DNA of 64,000 nucleotides from Anopheles merus (GCF_017562075.2 NC_054083.1:16799141-16863140), one strand, 5' to 3'. Counted from the stretch's first letter, positions 30,041-45,030 are shown. Notes: generated by a model from the letters alone, not told the origin. Translations and numbers: made by a program.

Positions 30041-30967
30041 AATGAAGCTTCAAAGAGATTGTACTACAAAAAAAAAAACGGTCCAGCGCAGCGTAACAAA
30101 ACGTTTGGAGTCGCAGATATTGCTCCAGGCTCCGTGGGACACTTTCGGTGAAGTGCTACGGTCCCGCAGTGGTGGGTTTTTGCGAAATGGGTCCATTAAA
30201 AGCGGAAGCATAACCACGTCACCACACGCGGGTGCAGGTTAAAAGTCGTTCCATTACGGTGCCAGTGTGGCGGTGAAAGGAAGAATACAAAAAGCGCCCG
30301 CTTTCCAACTCCGTCACCGAAAACCCTGAACGTTTCGGCGAAATAAAACCGTTTGATGTCGTAGCATCCGTTTCGGTAGAATCAGGGATTACGAGTCCAC
30401 CGTCCGTGTATATGTGTGTGTTCGTGTGTATTGCACTTTTGAAAGAGGGCGTACTTTTGACTATGACGATGAAAAATAAATCCCTTTCCCTCCCAGACGC
30501 GAGGACTCATTTTTAATTCAACCGTAAGCTGGTTTGGGCCGGCATGTAAATGTTTTGATAGAAAGGCTAAGCGATTGCACAGCGTGGCAGGGATTCATGG
30601 GGGCAGTAACTTCACCGTTCCATCTCCAGGCCGTACGCTAATGAAATTACAACAATCCCATCACTTTCGCCATTCCGCCGACGTCGTGGTCGGCTGATTG
30701 ACATTTATCGTCGGAAAATCCTGCCATCACACACATACACGAAAGGCACCACATTTACTGGCATTTTGAGTTCCCAGCCCTCAACCCATGTACAGGGCAC
30801 TACAATAACGGCTGGACGACTTTCATCGCAAGGTCGGTGGTTCGCCCCGTCATGCGTGTAAGTTTATTATGTTCAACATGGATGTTCTTGCCCTGGCCCG
30901 GGGCGCCCCCGACACAAGGGACAGTATCGGTTGATGGAAAAACAACCACCGCAAACAGACACATGCA

Positions 30968-31085
<118 letters not shown>

Positions 31086-32010
31086 TAGGAAAAACCCAAT
31101 CGGCACACAACGTGGCCAGTGACAAGCGTGGCAGTTATAAATTATACTTTATAATAGAGTTTTTTTCTGTTTTGGGCTGTGCACAATTCTGTTCCATCGC
31201 TCTGGTCTAGTTAAATCCCCTCAGTGCGCCAGTACCCGAGCCAGTCCTGATAACTAGATTCCATGCAACATGGCGGAGCGTAGAAAAAAAAACCCTTTCA
31301 ACTCGGTACTGTACTGTTTTTTGCTATTTTCAAGCCAGCGCTAATATACACTTGCTTCAGATCCTTCGTGCACGACCGTGATGGTGGAGATTTTTGTCGG
31401 AGTAAGGGTTTAATTTTTTTCGGGAAAAAGAGTTTTTTTTCTGTAGCACATTTTTAATATGTATGTTTTTCGCTTGCTTCGGACAGGGGAAGCATCATGC
31501 AAAACATATTTACGTACTTCTTAACCATGTTGCGAGCTGCCGACCGCCGAATAGCCAACGGCTTGACAGCAACATATGGTTAAATTAATCTACGTCCGCT
31601 GCGATGCTCCGGTCTAGGCAATGGAGCGATAAAAATCCACAGTTGAGCCGAGGTGGTCCGACAAAGAATAATATTAAACTGTCACCCGCCTATTTGTTTT
31701 GTTTGTTAACTGGAACATAAAAACAACCTACGGACGCTCTTTGCCGACTGGAAGCACGGAGACGTGACACACCCGGTGCCGGTGTACCGAAAGGTTATGC
31801 GCAGAAATTATTATCGCCTTCTACTTCCGCAATCACAAACAGTTTCACCCAGAGCAGGGTGATGAGCGTGGATTCTATTCGCCGCACATATTAGTGACAA
31901 CGATCAACATCATCATCATCAGCATTAAGCGTATCGCCCCGAGATGGCGGCCCGTGTATTCCTTCACCCGTGTAGCACCCCATACGTGTGTGTGCTGGCA
32001 TGCACACAAT

Positions 32011-32013
<3 letters not shown>

Positions 32014-32047
<34 letters not shown>
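32014..32047. repeat. (CA)n microsatellite, short
   Basis: About 17 CA units in non-coding DNA upstream of the HMG exon. Confidence 0.95.
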
Positions 32048-32049
<2 letters not shown>

Positions 32050-35000
32050 TCACATTTGCAGTATCTCCGCAGCTGCACTTATAAAAATGCATAAATCGTA
32101 AGTAGTGTGTTGGCCGCGAAATCGACCGCGAATGCGTAAGCGGTCGCGGATGAGGAAGTGTGTGCTTTTGCGCAATGAACGCTGATCTGTATGCCCGCCC
32201 CGGCACGCCGATGAGCGTCGACAGCCCGGGGTACGTGCGCGTCCTTCGGATGCCCGTACAAGTCGCGACTTGTTTTTTTTTTTTTTTTTGCTATCCCGTG
32301 GCTGGTGCGAACATTTGCCACCTTCTCACGGTACCGGCCGCCGCCGCTGTGGTCAGTACCAGTTTTTTTTTTTTTTAGTTATTGACTGTCCCGTTCGCCT
32401 GTCCCAACGGATCGCGAGGAGCGTGATGTCTAGTATGCCTGTTCCAGCAGCAGTTCGAGCTACCTAGGCCTTGTAAAGATCCCGAAACACCGAGAACGAG
32501 AAGCACAGCTTCCAAGCTTTTGCAAGCTTACTGCCGAAAAATATAGGAAAAACTGCAGAACAAACATCGAAATGCGAAAGCGTACCGAACAGCGTGCTAT
32601 ATTCATTCCCAACTCCAAAGCCCTTTTCGCCACTCCGAACTGAGCAGAGAATACTCTCCGTAACCTTAACACCCCCACCAGAAAGGTTCCGTTCGGCGCA
32701 GCGCCAAATGCAAACTGGAACTGGAAAATAAACAACAAGCGACCAGGTCCAGGGCGCTGCCTGATGGTGCCTGATGGTTTATTTAAATTTTTGCATTTCC
32801 CCCCCGTTCTTTGCCTTCCTCCCCTCACCACTCACTTAAGGGTCGGGGTTTGTGTGGCTTGGTTCTGGCGGCGAACTGCTTTCCGAACTGCGCGCTATCT
32901 GCCATCACTAATCTTTTACGATGATGAATGAATAATGAGTGGATTTTTGTTCTTCTACCCATTCTTCTGATGGTGTGTGTATGTGTGTCTGTGTGCGCTT
33001 GTGTCAGGTTTTGGGTGGGTGGAGCTGCAGCAGCTGCATTTGCATGAAATGCTCTTTTCTGTTGGCACATTTTTATTCCGCCTGCTGCCTTCGCTTCATT
33101 AAGGGTGGCCACCGTTAGACACTGAAGGATCCTAAGGGAGGCAGCAAATACAGCAAAAAAAAAAAAAGAAAACTCACACACAAAAGATGAGCATTTCTTT
33201 TAAATTAAAGTACATTTACCGTGATCTAGATAGGGCTTTTGAAGAATTGTCTTCAAAAAAGGAAGAAAAAAATCACAGAGAACCCTCCCAACGATAACTT
33301 AATTTTTGTCCTTTTAATTAAAAAGCTTTCTTTTGTGCTAAATCAATTGGGAGAAAATCAATAGTTACACAATGGAGAAAGTTTTTAAATCCATCTTTCC
33401 TCATAACTGCGATGCATTATTCAGAGTGTTCAGGAAATAAAAAAAAGGTTTTGGACCGTTTTCTTTCCCTCCAAACACGGAAAAGCGTCATTTTGTGCGC
33501 ATTCGCAAAGGGCTAAAGTTTGATAAATTCATTATCAGCCCCCTAATGTGGGATGATCGGTTTTTTTTTTGTCTTCTTGCATTTGACGGATCTTTTAAAG
33601 GTCCAAATGTAGCACTCACCGTCCTGTTGTGGGGCAACAATTTATTCGTAAAACAGATTCAACCTTCCGCTTCCGATGCTTTAGGAGGAAGTTTCTTTTC
33701 TCACTCACACCCTCACCGCGACTTAAGTGCTACTTCAACCAATTGAAAACTTAGTAGCTCCGGTAAGGGCAGAAGAACAAACAAAACCCGAAGCAAAGAA
33801 AGAATGAGCAAACTGACCACTAATCAATTAAAAATTTTGTTCATCTGTCCGTTGGACTGGCGCGCGTGGGACCCGGCTACCGCCTTATCAGGCCCGAGAC
33901 GGAAAAAAAACCGATCGAAAAGTTCCGGAAACAGGAGTGACAGGGATACGTGGCGACCTGTCTCATGGATGTGGGGGAGAAGTTTTCTGACACTTGTTTC
34001 AAATTTCCTTTTCGATGGATTTTTTTATCATTCTGTTTCATCTCTGGACCCGCTTCGGGGCGGACCCGTGTGTACTAATGGTTTAATTTCTTTCTACTTT
34101 TTCGACTCTAACTTCCCTTCGCCTTCGAGAGTGCAACGCAACAAAGCCGATACAACGCACACACAGAGAGAAAAAGTGCGCAAACTGACAGCCGCGACGG
34201 TCCATCGAGTCCTGCTGTTTCGAAGTAATTGAAAACTTTGTCCCCAACCTTGTTTGCTTTGTTAATTGACTGGTTTCGGTGCGATGCGCGTTCGCTGCTT
34301 CCCACTGCTCCCTCTCCCTCGGTGTGGCTTTCGTATCAAGTGTAATAAAATTATTTTTTCTCAGCCTTACCCGGACCAACCCGGACGAACCCCTGATAAG
34401 GGTTTTTGGCGTTCGAAAAATGTTCGTTTAATTGATTGTCCCAGCCAAACACGTGGCAGGACTAGGGTCCAGCCGGCAGTCGGGCTGAGGGTCGTAAAAC
34501 CAGTTCGTCACCCACCACCAACTCCCAGAAAGTAGAATAACGTGGAAACGAAGGGAGGAAAAATTCAAAGACCGTTTTTATTCTTCTTCTTCTTCTTCCT
34601 TTTTTGCTGTCCCCCGAAGAGGACAAGTTTTAGGGGCCCACATTACAAAGTAAAATTTCCGAAACGATTTTCCTCGTTATGGTTTTTTATTGCGCGCTGG
34701 AATTGTAACCGCGGAAAAGGCTTCGCGGGTGACACACACACACACGGGACCATAAAGTGCCCAACAAGTGCGTTAATGTCGTTTTGCCGTATCGTATCGT
34801 TCGTATTTTGGTATGAATATAAACAAGCCGTAATACATCTTTATATGCATGGCTCGTGCGGGGCGACATTCAAGGCGACAATCGATGGCAAGACGACCAC
34901 ATCGCTGTTTGAATTGAAGCATCACTCGGGCGACCTGGCCGAGCGCTGTGTATGCTGGGAGGTGGATTTTACTGGTGTCGGTGGGCAATAAATAATACAG

Positions 35001-38000
35001 ATTATGCACTGATTATGATTTCCACATGGCCAAATATTGATGTTCGAAGCGAAGGGGCCAAAATCCTTCTGCTCCCCGAGAAGCGAGAAGCCTGAGCGCC
35101 GGAAAGGTTGAACGCTCGTCTCGTGAAAAAATACACACAGCAAGCAGTCTACCATCAGTTGTATATCTACCGCTGTTCCGGAAGGCCCCATGTGTGTAAC
35201 CACGAATTGGTTGCAAGGGAATAGAGTGGTGAGCATTAAGTCGGCATGGTTAACGATATGTGGCAGTGGCTAATAAAATGGACTACTAAAACAAACCAAT
35301 TTGTAGCTATCGATTACTGAGCTGGAGGAACAAGTTGTCTTATCATCTTCGTATAAAAGCTTGTGTCACCGTTTTGGAAACGTATTTACTTATCAAACCT
35401 ACTGCCGTAGATCTCACATTTCTATCTCATGTTCCAATAAATTACAAAAATCCTCCCACATGTACCATATTTTCCTGCTATTATTTCAAATGATTTTTTT
35501 TCAAATGAAACAGAATCAGAAGACAAATTGGTGCTTGGCGAGTGGGTATAATGGTACGAAACTTGTTATCGGCAAAACACTCTGCTGCTTGGCAGGTGTA
35601 AACCCAAGTGCTCAACTGGCACAGCTCCCTGCTCGCCACAAACCACCAACCGTCTCGATCATGTCGAGATGTGTGCAATCGCTCAACATCCCACAAAGCC
35701 CTGCGACCAGTCTGTGCTGCTTCGTGTGATTATTGTTATTAAATAGAAAATAATTGCAAATAATTACATAATGACGACAAGTTACTCTTTTCGCCAGTCC
35801 AACGTCTTGCACAAACCCCCGATCGCACAAGGTACACTTTATCGGCCATTCTTTTCCAACGACATTCCGTGCTTTTTCTTATCCGTCCTTACCACAAAGC
35901 TACGGTTCCAAAAGTTACAAAAGCACTCGCATCACTTTACCCGCCACCGGTAGAAAGTATTTCCCTTTACTTTTCCAGTGTGTAGCATTTCCCTTGCACG
36001 GTCGAAAAACCTACAATCAGTTAAGAGTTTGTTCGTTCTTTTAAAGTGCCGAGACGCTTACAATTGAATCAATCTTTTTCCCCCCTCTTTGAGATGTGTT
36101 TTTTGGATGTTTTTGTTGTAAACTTTGCTCCAACCGTTCATCATCCATCGCGGGAGGGATCAGAATATGTTCCCCAGTGGGGATTAAAATCACGATCTGA
36201 GTCCGAATGTATGCGATTGTGCTCCCCCGAAAAGGCACTCGGTGGGTCACTATTTACCTTTCTTCTGCTTCACCGGTGCCACCCTGCGCGCGGACGATAA
36301 TCACAATCGATCATCGTTAGGCGCAATTAGGCGACCTGAAAACTGAAGTGTGTGTGTTTGTGTGAGTGGAGCGGTTTCCTCCGCTTGTTGATACGTGTGC
36401 CCAGGCCTCTACGCACCCTGTGAGATGGGTCACGGTGACGTTGATTTCGTGTCCCTTCAGTATTTTCGGTATCATTATGTTGCTACCGTGTGTGTACCAC
36501 CGAGCGGGTCAACATAAATGGTTTCGCTTGGGAGAAAACCGCTTTATCGGCGGTGATGTTTTCTTTGCCCTCCTCGCACGTTCTTGGACAAAGGGCAAGT
36601 TCAATGCGATTTCGTTATTGTCATGTTAGCTTAAGCCCTCTAGAGAGTTTTTACTACATTTTTTACTACTCCCCTGTTACAAACGACCACAAACACGAGA
36701 ACACACACAAAAAAACTGAACAGCTCAACGGTGACCTAACTGCGCCCCAAGATGTACCCTAAATAAATATTGCAAGAAATGTTGCCTCTTACTAATCTTG
36801 TCGTTTCTTTTTTTTCCCAACGCACTCCCAATTTGCACAATGCTGCACCCCATCGGGATGGCTGTGGAGAGGCGGCAGAGGCTTTGGAGAACCGTTCTCC
36901 ATCAAAGACGAAAGCGCTAACTTTTCTGGACACAGCTCCGGCACAACTGATTGCTTCACCGCACTTCTGTCATTATGGCAGCAGAAGTGCTCCGGCCCAA
37001 AACGTAGTTCGGGTCCTGCGACTCCGAATCAAATGGTTACTTTTCTTCGTTGACAAATTAAATTAGAACGAATTAAACATCTTCAATTTCACGCTCCCGT
37101 GACGCCAGTTGCGCAGCGCACGATGACATCGTAACGGGTGGAAAAGGGCCGACGCTGGGCCGTCGTCGGATGGGTGAATTTTTGGGCTGACAACGAAAGT
37201 CGAAATTAATTAATTTACGACGCAGGCTGTGAAATCAATCAAACACAAAGGCTGGCTCAAAGTTCTAGCCCGTGGGACCCACGGCGGGGCACTGGGTGAG
37301 GGTGGACAGTGGGTCTTTTATTTCCACCCGGAAGCGCTAAAACCCTTTTCGCTCCCGCTGTCACACTGTGTGCACGCACGGACAGGTTGATGAAGCGCAC
37401 GGTGATTATGTAGTTTGCTGGAAAGTAAGTCCCAATGATCAGAGTAAATGAGAGAAAATTGTCAGCACATGATCGCGCGGGACCCACTTCCCCATCCACA
37501 GCTGGACAACATTTTGGGTGCTCCGGGGTGCCGATTTGCAGAAGGCATTAATAAGCACATACATACTCACACACACAGGAGAGAGGCAAAAAACAAAAAT
37601 GCCGTACACACATGATAACCATTAAAAAATCATAAAGACTTTGCCTTTGGTAAGGAGCGTCACCGGGTGCGTTGGGAGATTGAAAAAAAAAACGGACGAC
37701 CTCGAATCGACTTCGGAATCTTTCCCGGAACGCACTTCGCGGATGAGAAATGTACGCGCGGGGGAATGAAAATCACATAATTTGACATTTATCATAATAA
37801 AAGATGGGCATGTTTCGGAGACGAACGAGCGAGTGAAAATAAGGGGGACTGTTTTTTCAGTTCAGCTTCGGTTTTTTAATAGCTATAGGAAGGCGCGTCT
37901 GCTGGATTGTGGCCGGCAAAACACGAACATTCCGGATAAAAAAGGATTATGAGTAGGTCGAGTTGTATTTTCACTTGGTTGGTTGGCCTCAATTTTTGCT

Positions 38001-38231
38001 CCAAACTGTCGGTGTTGTCATCGTTCGAATATTTGTGCTTCATCTTTGCGCTCCTCCATTCTGTTGCTGCTCTGATTCCAGCATATTGAATCATCTAAAA
38101 ATTAAGAAGCACAACCATATGCTTGCACCGAATGTGAGATGAAAGGTATCACTTCAATCTACATGGTCCCTCACCCGCCCGGTGCACAAAACCCGCCCGA
38201 ACCGTATGGATTAGCGTCTTAATGATGTGAT

Positions 38232-38268
38232 TATGGTCGTAAAACATGTGGTAAAATTTACGACCATA
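38232..38268. repeat. 12-bp perfect inverted repeat with 13-nt spacer
   Basis: The arms are TATGGTCGTAAA (38232-38243) and TTTACGACCATA (38257-38268). A transcript in either direction could form a hairpin. It lies in the presumed Sox14 intron or upstream region, with no other element features around it. Confidence 0.85.
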
Positions 38269-38450
38269 GGCAGACCGTTTTGGATATTCGAACAGAGGCG
38301 CACACGCACGATCGCGGCGATGCTTTTTTCCGAAAAAATTCAAGAATTGTGGGTCTTCTAAACCGTAAACTTCCCCTGGTGACCTACCCCTCAAGGATAG
38401 CGGTGACATCGCGACAAAGATGAAAGGACACGTGCCCAGAGACATTTAAT

Positions 38451-38457
38451 AAAAAAA

Positions 38458-38507
<50 letters not shown>
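38451..38507. repeat. A-run followed by (AC)n microsatellite
   Basis: A ten-base A run leads directly into about 23 AC units. The A-run plus simple repeat could be the remnant of a retroposon tail, but no element body is recognisable upstream. Confidence 0.93.
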
Positions 38508-38508
<1 letters not shown>

Positions 38509-41500
38509 CGTGCTCCAAACTGGCCGCCTTAATTATAGCGGAAATTATTACGCTCACCTGCAGTCGGGCGTTTTGTGCAGCACCCACTAGAAAAACAACA
38601 ACCAGATTGCTAGCTAAATTTTATGGCAATTAACGAAAAGCAAAGAAGGGGCAGGGAGGAGTGGTGTGGGGAGACACCCAATAGCAAAGATGGTAAATGG
38701 TGTCTCATAAAATCGACAAAACCACTCCAACTTAAACCTGACACAGCCAGGGCTAGGTGAGAGGTTCCGATCTTTTGGAAGCAAATGAAACCTCGGCCAG
38801 GTAGTGGTCCATCGCATGGTCTAGAATTGAGGCAACTTCTGAGCTACTAATTGAAATTTACGACTGTTTCAACCATTTGATGAGTCTGAGGCATAGGTTA
38901 GGTTGGCCACGTGCCTTACGATCTTGCCTTGATTTATCGAGCAGTTTGGGTGAGAGTTTGAATCGATCAACACACACACAAAACAACAAGCAATTTTATA
39001 TTATAAAAGGTAGAATAGAAAACACACTCAAGGCTTTGATTTCTGTTCATTTAAGGAATCAATTTTCTTAATCAATGATGAACAGAAATTATACGTTTTG
39101 TGACACACTTTTTGAGGTCTATCATCACGATATCTTAGTAAAATCGCGCCCTTTTCCATCACTCTTCCGCAATAACACCATAAATCGACTCCCGTTCTAG
39201 CAAACCTCCAAGTGCAATGGTGGGTCGTCTATTAATAATGCTCCTAATTGTCCATTAAGGACGCCTCCTTTTGTCACGTCCTGCAACGAACAAACTGAAC
39301 CGACCGAAAAGATATACTCCTTGAATGAGTTGCCTTTTCCGCTGCGGTGTCGAGAGTGTTGCCCAATTCCTCGCACCGAACGGCGCACTGATTGTTCATA
39401 ATTAGTGTGAAACATGCGAGGTCATAAATTTACTTGTTTACGATCATGCGTACGTCAAAATGGGTGACGGTTTGATAAAAATAGAGCACCAAAAACAGTG
39501 AAGCTAGAGTGTCAGGCCTACCAGTTCGCTCCCTCGTTTGTGTTAGATGTTACAGGGTCCCATCAGAAATCTATATCAATGCCATAAAAGATCTCTTTTT
39601 ACATCGCACACCCAACGTTGCAGGCAGTACGCCTGTAAATTGCGGGTGGCTTTCGTTCCCCGAAAGTGCGTGCGAGAATTTAAATAATCGTGTCGTGAAC
39701 GAAGAACAATGCGACTGCCGTGGTTGAAGCGATGAAACCAGAAAGAAACTTCTTCTTATTTTGTTGCGTAAAAGGGCTCCATGGAAGCTTCATATTTGGG
39801 TGGATGTGTATCTTCTACCAGTTGGCCTATTGTCCTGTGAACTTTTTCCAAACAAACAGAGCTCTGAAATAATGCGCTCTTTGCAAGACACAGTTTCTGG
39901 TGTTCGAGGTCACGCAATTTCCACGCCGAATTAAACAGAACATCCAAGCAGCCGCGTGTGTGCCGAGGTGAGTTTAAGGGTGGTGTAGGGAGAAACCACT
40001 TTTGTAGCCATTCGTTCGTCCCACACACGCAGCACATACACGCTATCGGTTCTGAAACAGTGAGGGTCCAAAACCGCTGCAGCCATTCGGCTATTCTTTG
40101 ACAATCAAAAAGAAAACACAGAAGGAAGAAAATTTTGATATGTTTCAAAGGAATGAAATTATTCATTCGCTCTGGTAAATTAACGAACGCTCGGATTCAA
40201 TCTTTCCTGCACAGACAATGACGACCCGGTGCGGGATTCTGGACGGAGCAGGAACAGTGCGTCGTCTAATGCAGTTGATTGATGTCCGTCCGTCAGAAGT
40301 GACGCGTTTCCTTTGCTAACGCTGTGGTCCGAATTTTGCTTCTCTTCTTTTGTAGAACGAGGCCAAATTTGTTGAGCTAGAGCATCCGTCCGTTGCATAC
40401 GGAAAAGATTAGGGTAGTGTTATTTCACAGTCATTAAAGGTGGAAGATTACATTCGTTAACATTTAATTACATCTTTAAAACCCAATTCAACCACCATTT
40501 ATGTCCGCCAAAATTTTAAAGTGTTATTTTTGTATAAAGAATATTAAAACACAAATCGAGGAAGCAAATAGTTGTCAATCAACAACCTTATGCGTTCTAC
40601 GTTTGCTAAAATGGTCTCCCGCTCGTGCCAGATGACACTCGTGCAAAACCACCATTAAACCGGCCTTCAAGGTGCATTAGCGAGTGCACAAGCCGCACAA
40701 GCGTTGCAACGTTTTCAGCTTTTGTGTGTCATTTTTCCACACACCTCCCGCTATTCCACTGGCAGCCATTTTTCTCTTTTCCCATTCAGCGCAAACGCCT
40801 TTTGAATGGTTTTGTCACCATCGGAATGCACCCGATCGTTATCGCTGTGCGATGCATTAGCGCCGTGAGTTGACAATAATGCTCAGGGTTCTCCCTAAAA
40901 TGCCACCACCACATGCCGAAGGGGTTGCATGAAAGGGAAGCGTTATCCTTGAACTGCTCACCTCTCCCCTTCTTCTTTAGCTGCTGCTGCACTCAACCCT
41001 GTGTCGGCTGGTGTGTCTTAATTAGGAACCGCAACTGGCGCTAATGATTGAAGAGTGTGCCGGTTTGAACGATCGTTCGAAGTCTGTAGGGGGCGGGGAC
41101 AGCAGGCCCGCTGCTGCCGATCCGATGATCGATGAACAGGGAAATTAATTAAATGCAAGTGTGAATACAGCCTGCGGAACGACCGCAGCACGATCTCTTT
41201 TGTGCCACGAAAACCACGCTTGAAGGCAGCGTGGTTGGGTTTTATGATTGATGGTGTCTTACACGGCGTAAGTCGTGATTTAGTGCACCATTTGCCACCT
41301 GGCCGTTTGGAAAGGAGGCACCCATTGTTATGTAAAATAATTAACCCCAGCTCTAGATGCATACGGACCCGAGTTGACAAGCACCAAGAGACATATCCGT
41401 GATCTGTTGTGCGCGAGCGATCGTCCACTCGTGCGGCAAACGCTGCTCGCGTCCAGCGCCTTGGTTCTGACGGTTTACAGCATCGTGCAAGCTGTTTCTA

Positions 41501-44500
41501 GTTTTGGCGGTGCTGGTGAGAAATTCACCGCACTAGCCCTGCTTACCAGCCCGCTGCTTGACTTGATTTGGCATCGTTGGCAATCGAGTCCGGGCTCGAG
41601 CGGTCAAGTTTCGTCGTCGTCGATTGTCCGTCGATTGGCACCCTCGAGTGGAGCAAAGTGAAGTCGGCTCAAGTGGGTGTATGTGCTATAAACACACGAT
41701 TTCACATGAGCACCGCACCAATGTGCTCAACCGACGGCTTTAAACACATCCTCAACGCGCCCAACTCACAGCTCCAGCCCCGCTCAGCCACCAAAACCCC
41801 TGCATCCAGCGCGAGTCGGAGCGCCCGAGACTTTGAAGTGTCTTTGCGCGTTGGTGGAACGGAAACAACGAACCTGATTGATGGCAAAAGAGGTTAGGAC
41901 TTATGTAAGAAACCCTCAACCCTATCCACAGCCTGCCGCTTCGACCCACAGCCCCAGCAACCACTCTTTACACTCCTTGGTCGATGTGTGTTATTGAGAA
42001 GCTTTCTTCTGCAGCTGTGCGGCCGGAGATGATGGCGTCCCGGACACCCGGGTCGGGCGGCAAGATATGTGTTTCCACTGTAATCCACCAACGACTGCGA
42101 GATTATAATTGCAATCGTTGAACATTGCATCCTCGTAGCGTCGGCGACTCGGCGACGACTCCGCTCTTTGATGATGCCCTCACTAGATGCTCTCGATACA
42201 GAAGCCGGGGGCTGGGGCCTGCGAACCATCCACTGATGCGTGTGCATTTGGGGGAAGCAAATGGAACGGCAGTGAACGAAGCCAAGAAACAAGATCTCCA
42301 GCATCTCATCCCCCGCGTCCCTTCCGTGATGGGTCTTCGACATGAAGATTGAAGCATGGAACAAGCAAGAAAGATAATAATTAGCTCAATGTCAATTGCA
42401 GTAGCAGCAGCAGCATCAGCAGCAACAGCAGCTTCTCAAGAGTGACTTCAACTCACGAGCGTTGCTCCACTCGACCGAGGCGCAAACGCCATCGTTCATC
42501 CATCGATCCGATCGATCAACAGGGCAGGGCGGTGTTTAGTCAGGATTTTAATTATTGGTCCACCACCGAACAAGATCTCCGCACAGGGTTTTCCCCATCC
42601 CGTCCTCCCTGTACCCAGGAGAGCCCTGAGCCGACTCCTTGATGTTCATCGTCGCGTAAAGTCAAAGGGAATCACAGCAGCCAGTCGGCACTGATGAGCC
42701 ACCGATGAACCAGGAGACGTACAAACAGCACAAAAAATGGGAACGAATCGAATGGATATAAATTACACTGGCGTCAAGTGGTGGGTCGCAGCGGTAGCAA
42801 CATCCAGTTCGTCAACGTCATCAGTGTCAGTGGGAGCAGATCTGACGAGCTGCTGGAAGTGATGGTAGCCCGCGGGTGATTTCGCGAGGGGGCGAATTTC
42901 ACTGGAACATCTCCTGGGGACGTTTCTGCCAGTCTGTGTATCCCGTTCCGATGTCCCTGTCGCTCCCGCTTCTGGGCAGACCCTTGGACTCAACCTTCGG
43001 AAATGACTTTTGTGTAATCCTTATAATTTCTATCGGCTTTTGATAACCACTGTAGCTGACTGAAAGCGAGCGAACCGGCCCCCGAGATATCCATGAGGAT
43101 AGAGGATCAATAATCTTCGGTCCTGCTGCTTTGCGGCGCCGTCCTGCCAGCCACCTGGCCGACCCGTCTTTAAGGTGCATCCCACTGTCTGGTGTAGCTC
43201 GCCAATTCCCAAGAATGCAGGGAGTACCGGTGCGAAGCGGGTGATAAAACTCATTAAACCTCTTTCAACGGTCGATTAGTTTCCTGATGAGGTTGTTACA
43301 GCAGCAGCACATCAAGGGAGGTCTTTTCCGATAGGGAGAATTGCACCACGCTCCGAATGGACGGTTGTGTTAATTGTTTTTAACGGACGATTGGACCGAA
43401 GATGAGTTGAAGTGGCTAGTCGGTGGCCCCGGCGGTATACGGTTGACGAACACGGTGGATGCAAGGACAAGTATAGTTCTTTTTTTTGCTGTCTTCCTGC
43501 GACGCTGATGAAAAAAAAAGATGATTCTCGAGAAACTATTGCTTGCGGGCATCGAGATACCAGATGATATGCTTCGCTGCCTTCACTTCAAACGAGACAT
43601 GATAGTAATAACGGATGAAAAAATCCTCCACTCATTGATTAAGCTCGGGAAAGATTGATAGTGGAGCAAGGGCAGTGGTTAAAGAATCACCTGTTCCCAC
43701 ACTTTGTTATCATGCTGGTTGTTTTTAAACGAGGAAAGGGGATCATTTACGAGAATTTTGTTCAAATAAACCAGTAAAGTATGCTCAAATAATAGTAGCA
43801 ATATAAAATGCAATAATGAGGTTACCGAAATGAGAAACTAGCTTTAGCTTCAAACCTGTAATTCAGCTTAAGCGTTTGGGTTTGATAGTTTTATTTGTAG
43901 TTTAACTTCCTCTGCTCTACATTTTATTTTTCGTTACCAGAAATATGAAACGTTGCCTATACCTGGCTATACTTCCTCTGGCGCTGGTGATACATTTTGC
44001 TTCCTCAACCGGTCCATCTATCACGCCGCATGCAGTACGTCCAAGCAGAAACAGACAACGGTGAAATAACTTTTCCAACCATCCCTGTCCGGTGGGTTTT
44101 CCCACCACAGACCATAAGGATAGTGAAAAATGTTCAAAACGAACTCTAGTATGCCTTTTTTCCGGCAGCAGCAGCAGCAGCAACAGCAGTAGAACTTTTT
44201 CCCTCCCCAAGAACATCGATGTAGACGTGCCAGGCAACAAAAAAAAATGCAGCAAAGCAGTGAAGCAACGGTCCCAGTCCCCCGCGGCCATATGGCTTAT
44301 TTCTCACTGGTTTTTAATTTCCAATTAAAAACTCAAAGTTGAAAGTTTTTGACACTGGTGCTCGGGCATTGCTATTTGCGCGCTAGTGCCTTCCACGCAC
44401 CGCGTCGTCCCCGATGGGTTTTTTTGCGGCTCGGGAGGAGAAACAGTACCTGCCCCCAGACGTACCGAGGGACTCCGGACACCGGTCCTTGCTGGGGACG

Positions 44501-44957
44501 ATGGCAGATGACTACCAAAGTAGCAATATCTCCGATAGCCGAAAGTGTCGAACAATCTATCTAGTCTGCGGCTGGCCCCAAGCTCGGTCGCACCAGGCAG
44601 GCGCTAAATGGTGTCAAAATTGTGTGCGGTCTTACAACTGTCCGAAGCCGCGCACAACCAAGGCAGACGAAAGGGGGGAAATAGAAAAATGTATAGAGGA
44701 TGAAAAAATCGTCCCTCCGACCAGAGATGTTTTCAAGATCTGTCAGCTCAGAAAAAGATGTTTGCCGCACTGCTCTAATTTTTGTACGTTTTTTACGAGT
44801 CTTTTTTATTTCAATTTTTGGTTTGCCAGTTTCAGGTCGTAAGAAGAAAGCCTGTGATGCGATGGTGTATGTGTGAGTGGAGGTAAACCATCTCCAAACG
44901 CTTGATGAAGATTTCAGCCTGTCAAAAGTCTTCGGCCTGCAGAGTTTTTTTTTTTTT

Positions 44958-45030
44958 TTAAGAGTGGGCTAAGTGGTAGGTCAAGAGTGTTACACCGTCG
45001 GCTCGTTCGAGACCATTTGAGTGTAACAAA
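44958..45030 (+). mobile_element. tRNA-like Pol III promoter pair, possible second SINE family
   Basis: An A-box-like GGGCTAAGTGG (44966-44976, 10 of 11 to the tRNA consensus) is followed 38 bases later by a B-box-like GTTCGAGACC (45005-45014, perfect to GTTCRANNCC). The spacing is tRNA-like. A 15-base T run precedes it. It is not obviously related to the SINE at 5.66 kb, and I could not fold it into a complete tRNA. It could be an old SINE head, a tRNA relic or a chance match. Confidence 0.35.

Noticed and set aside
42398..42433. CAG-rich stretch as a possible coding poly-Gln exon
   Set aside because: Interrupted by stop codons in the Gln frame (GTAG) and not part of any credible ORF; a similar stretch at 44166-44195 also ends in a stop.
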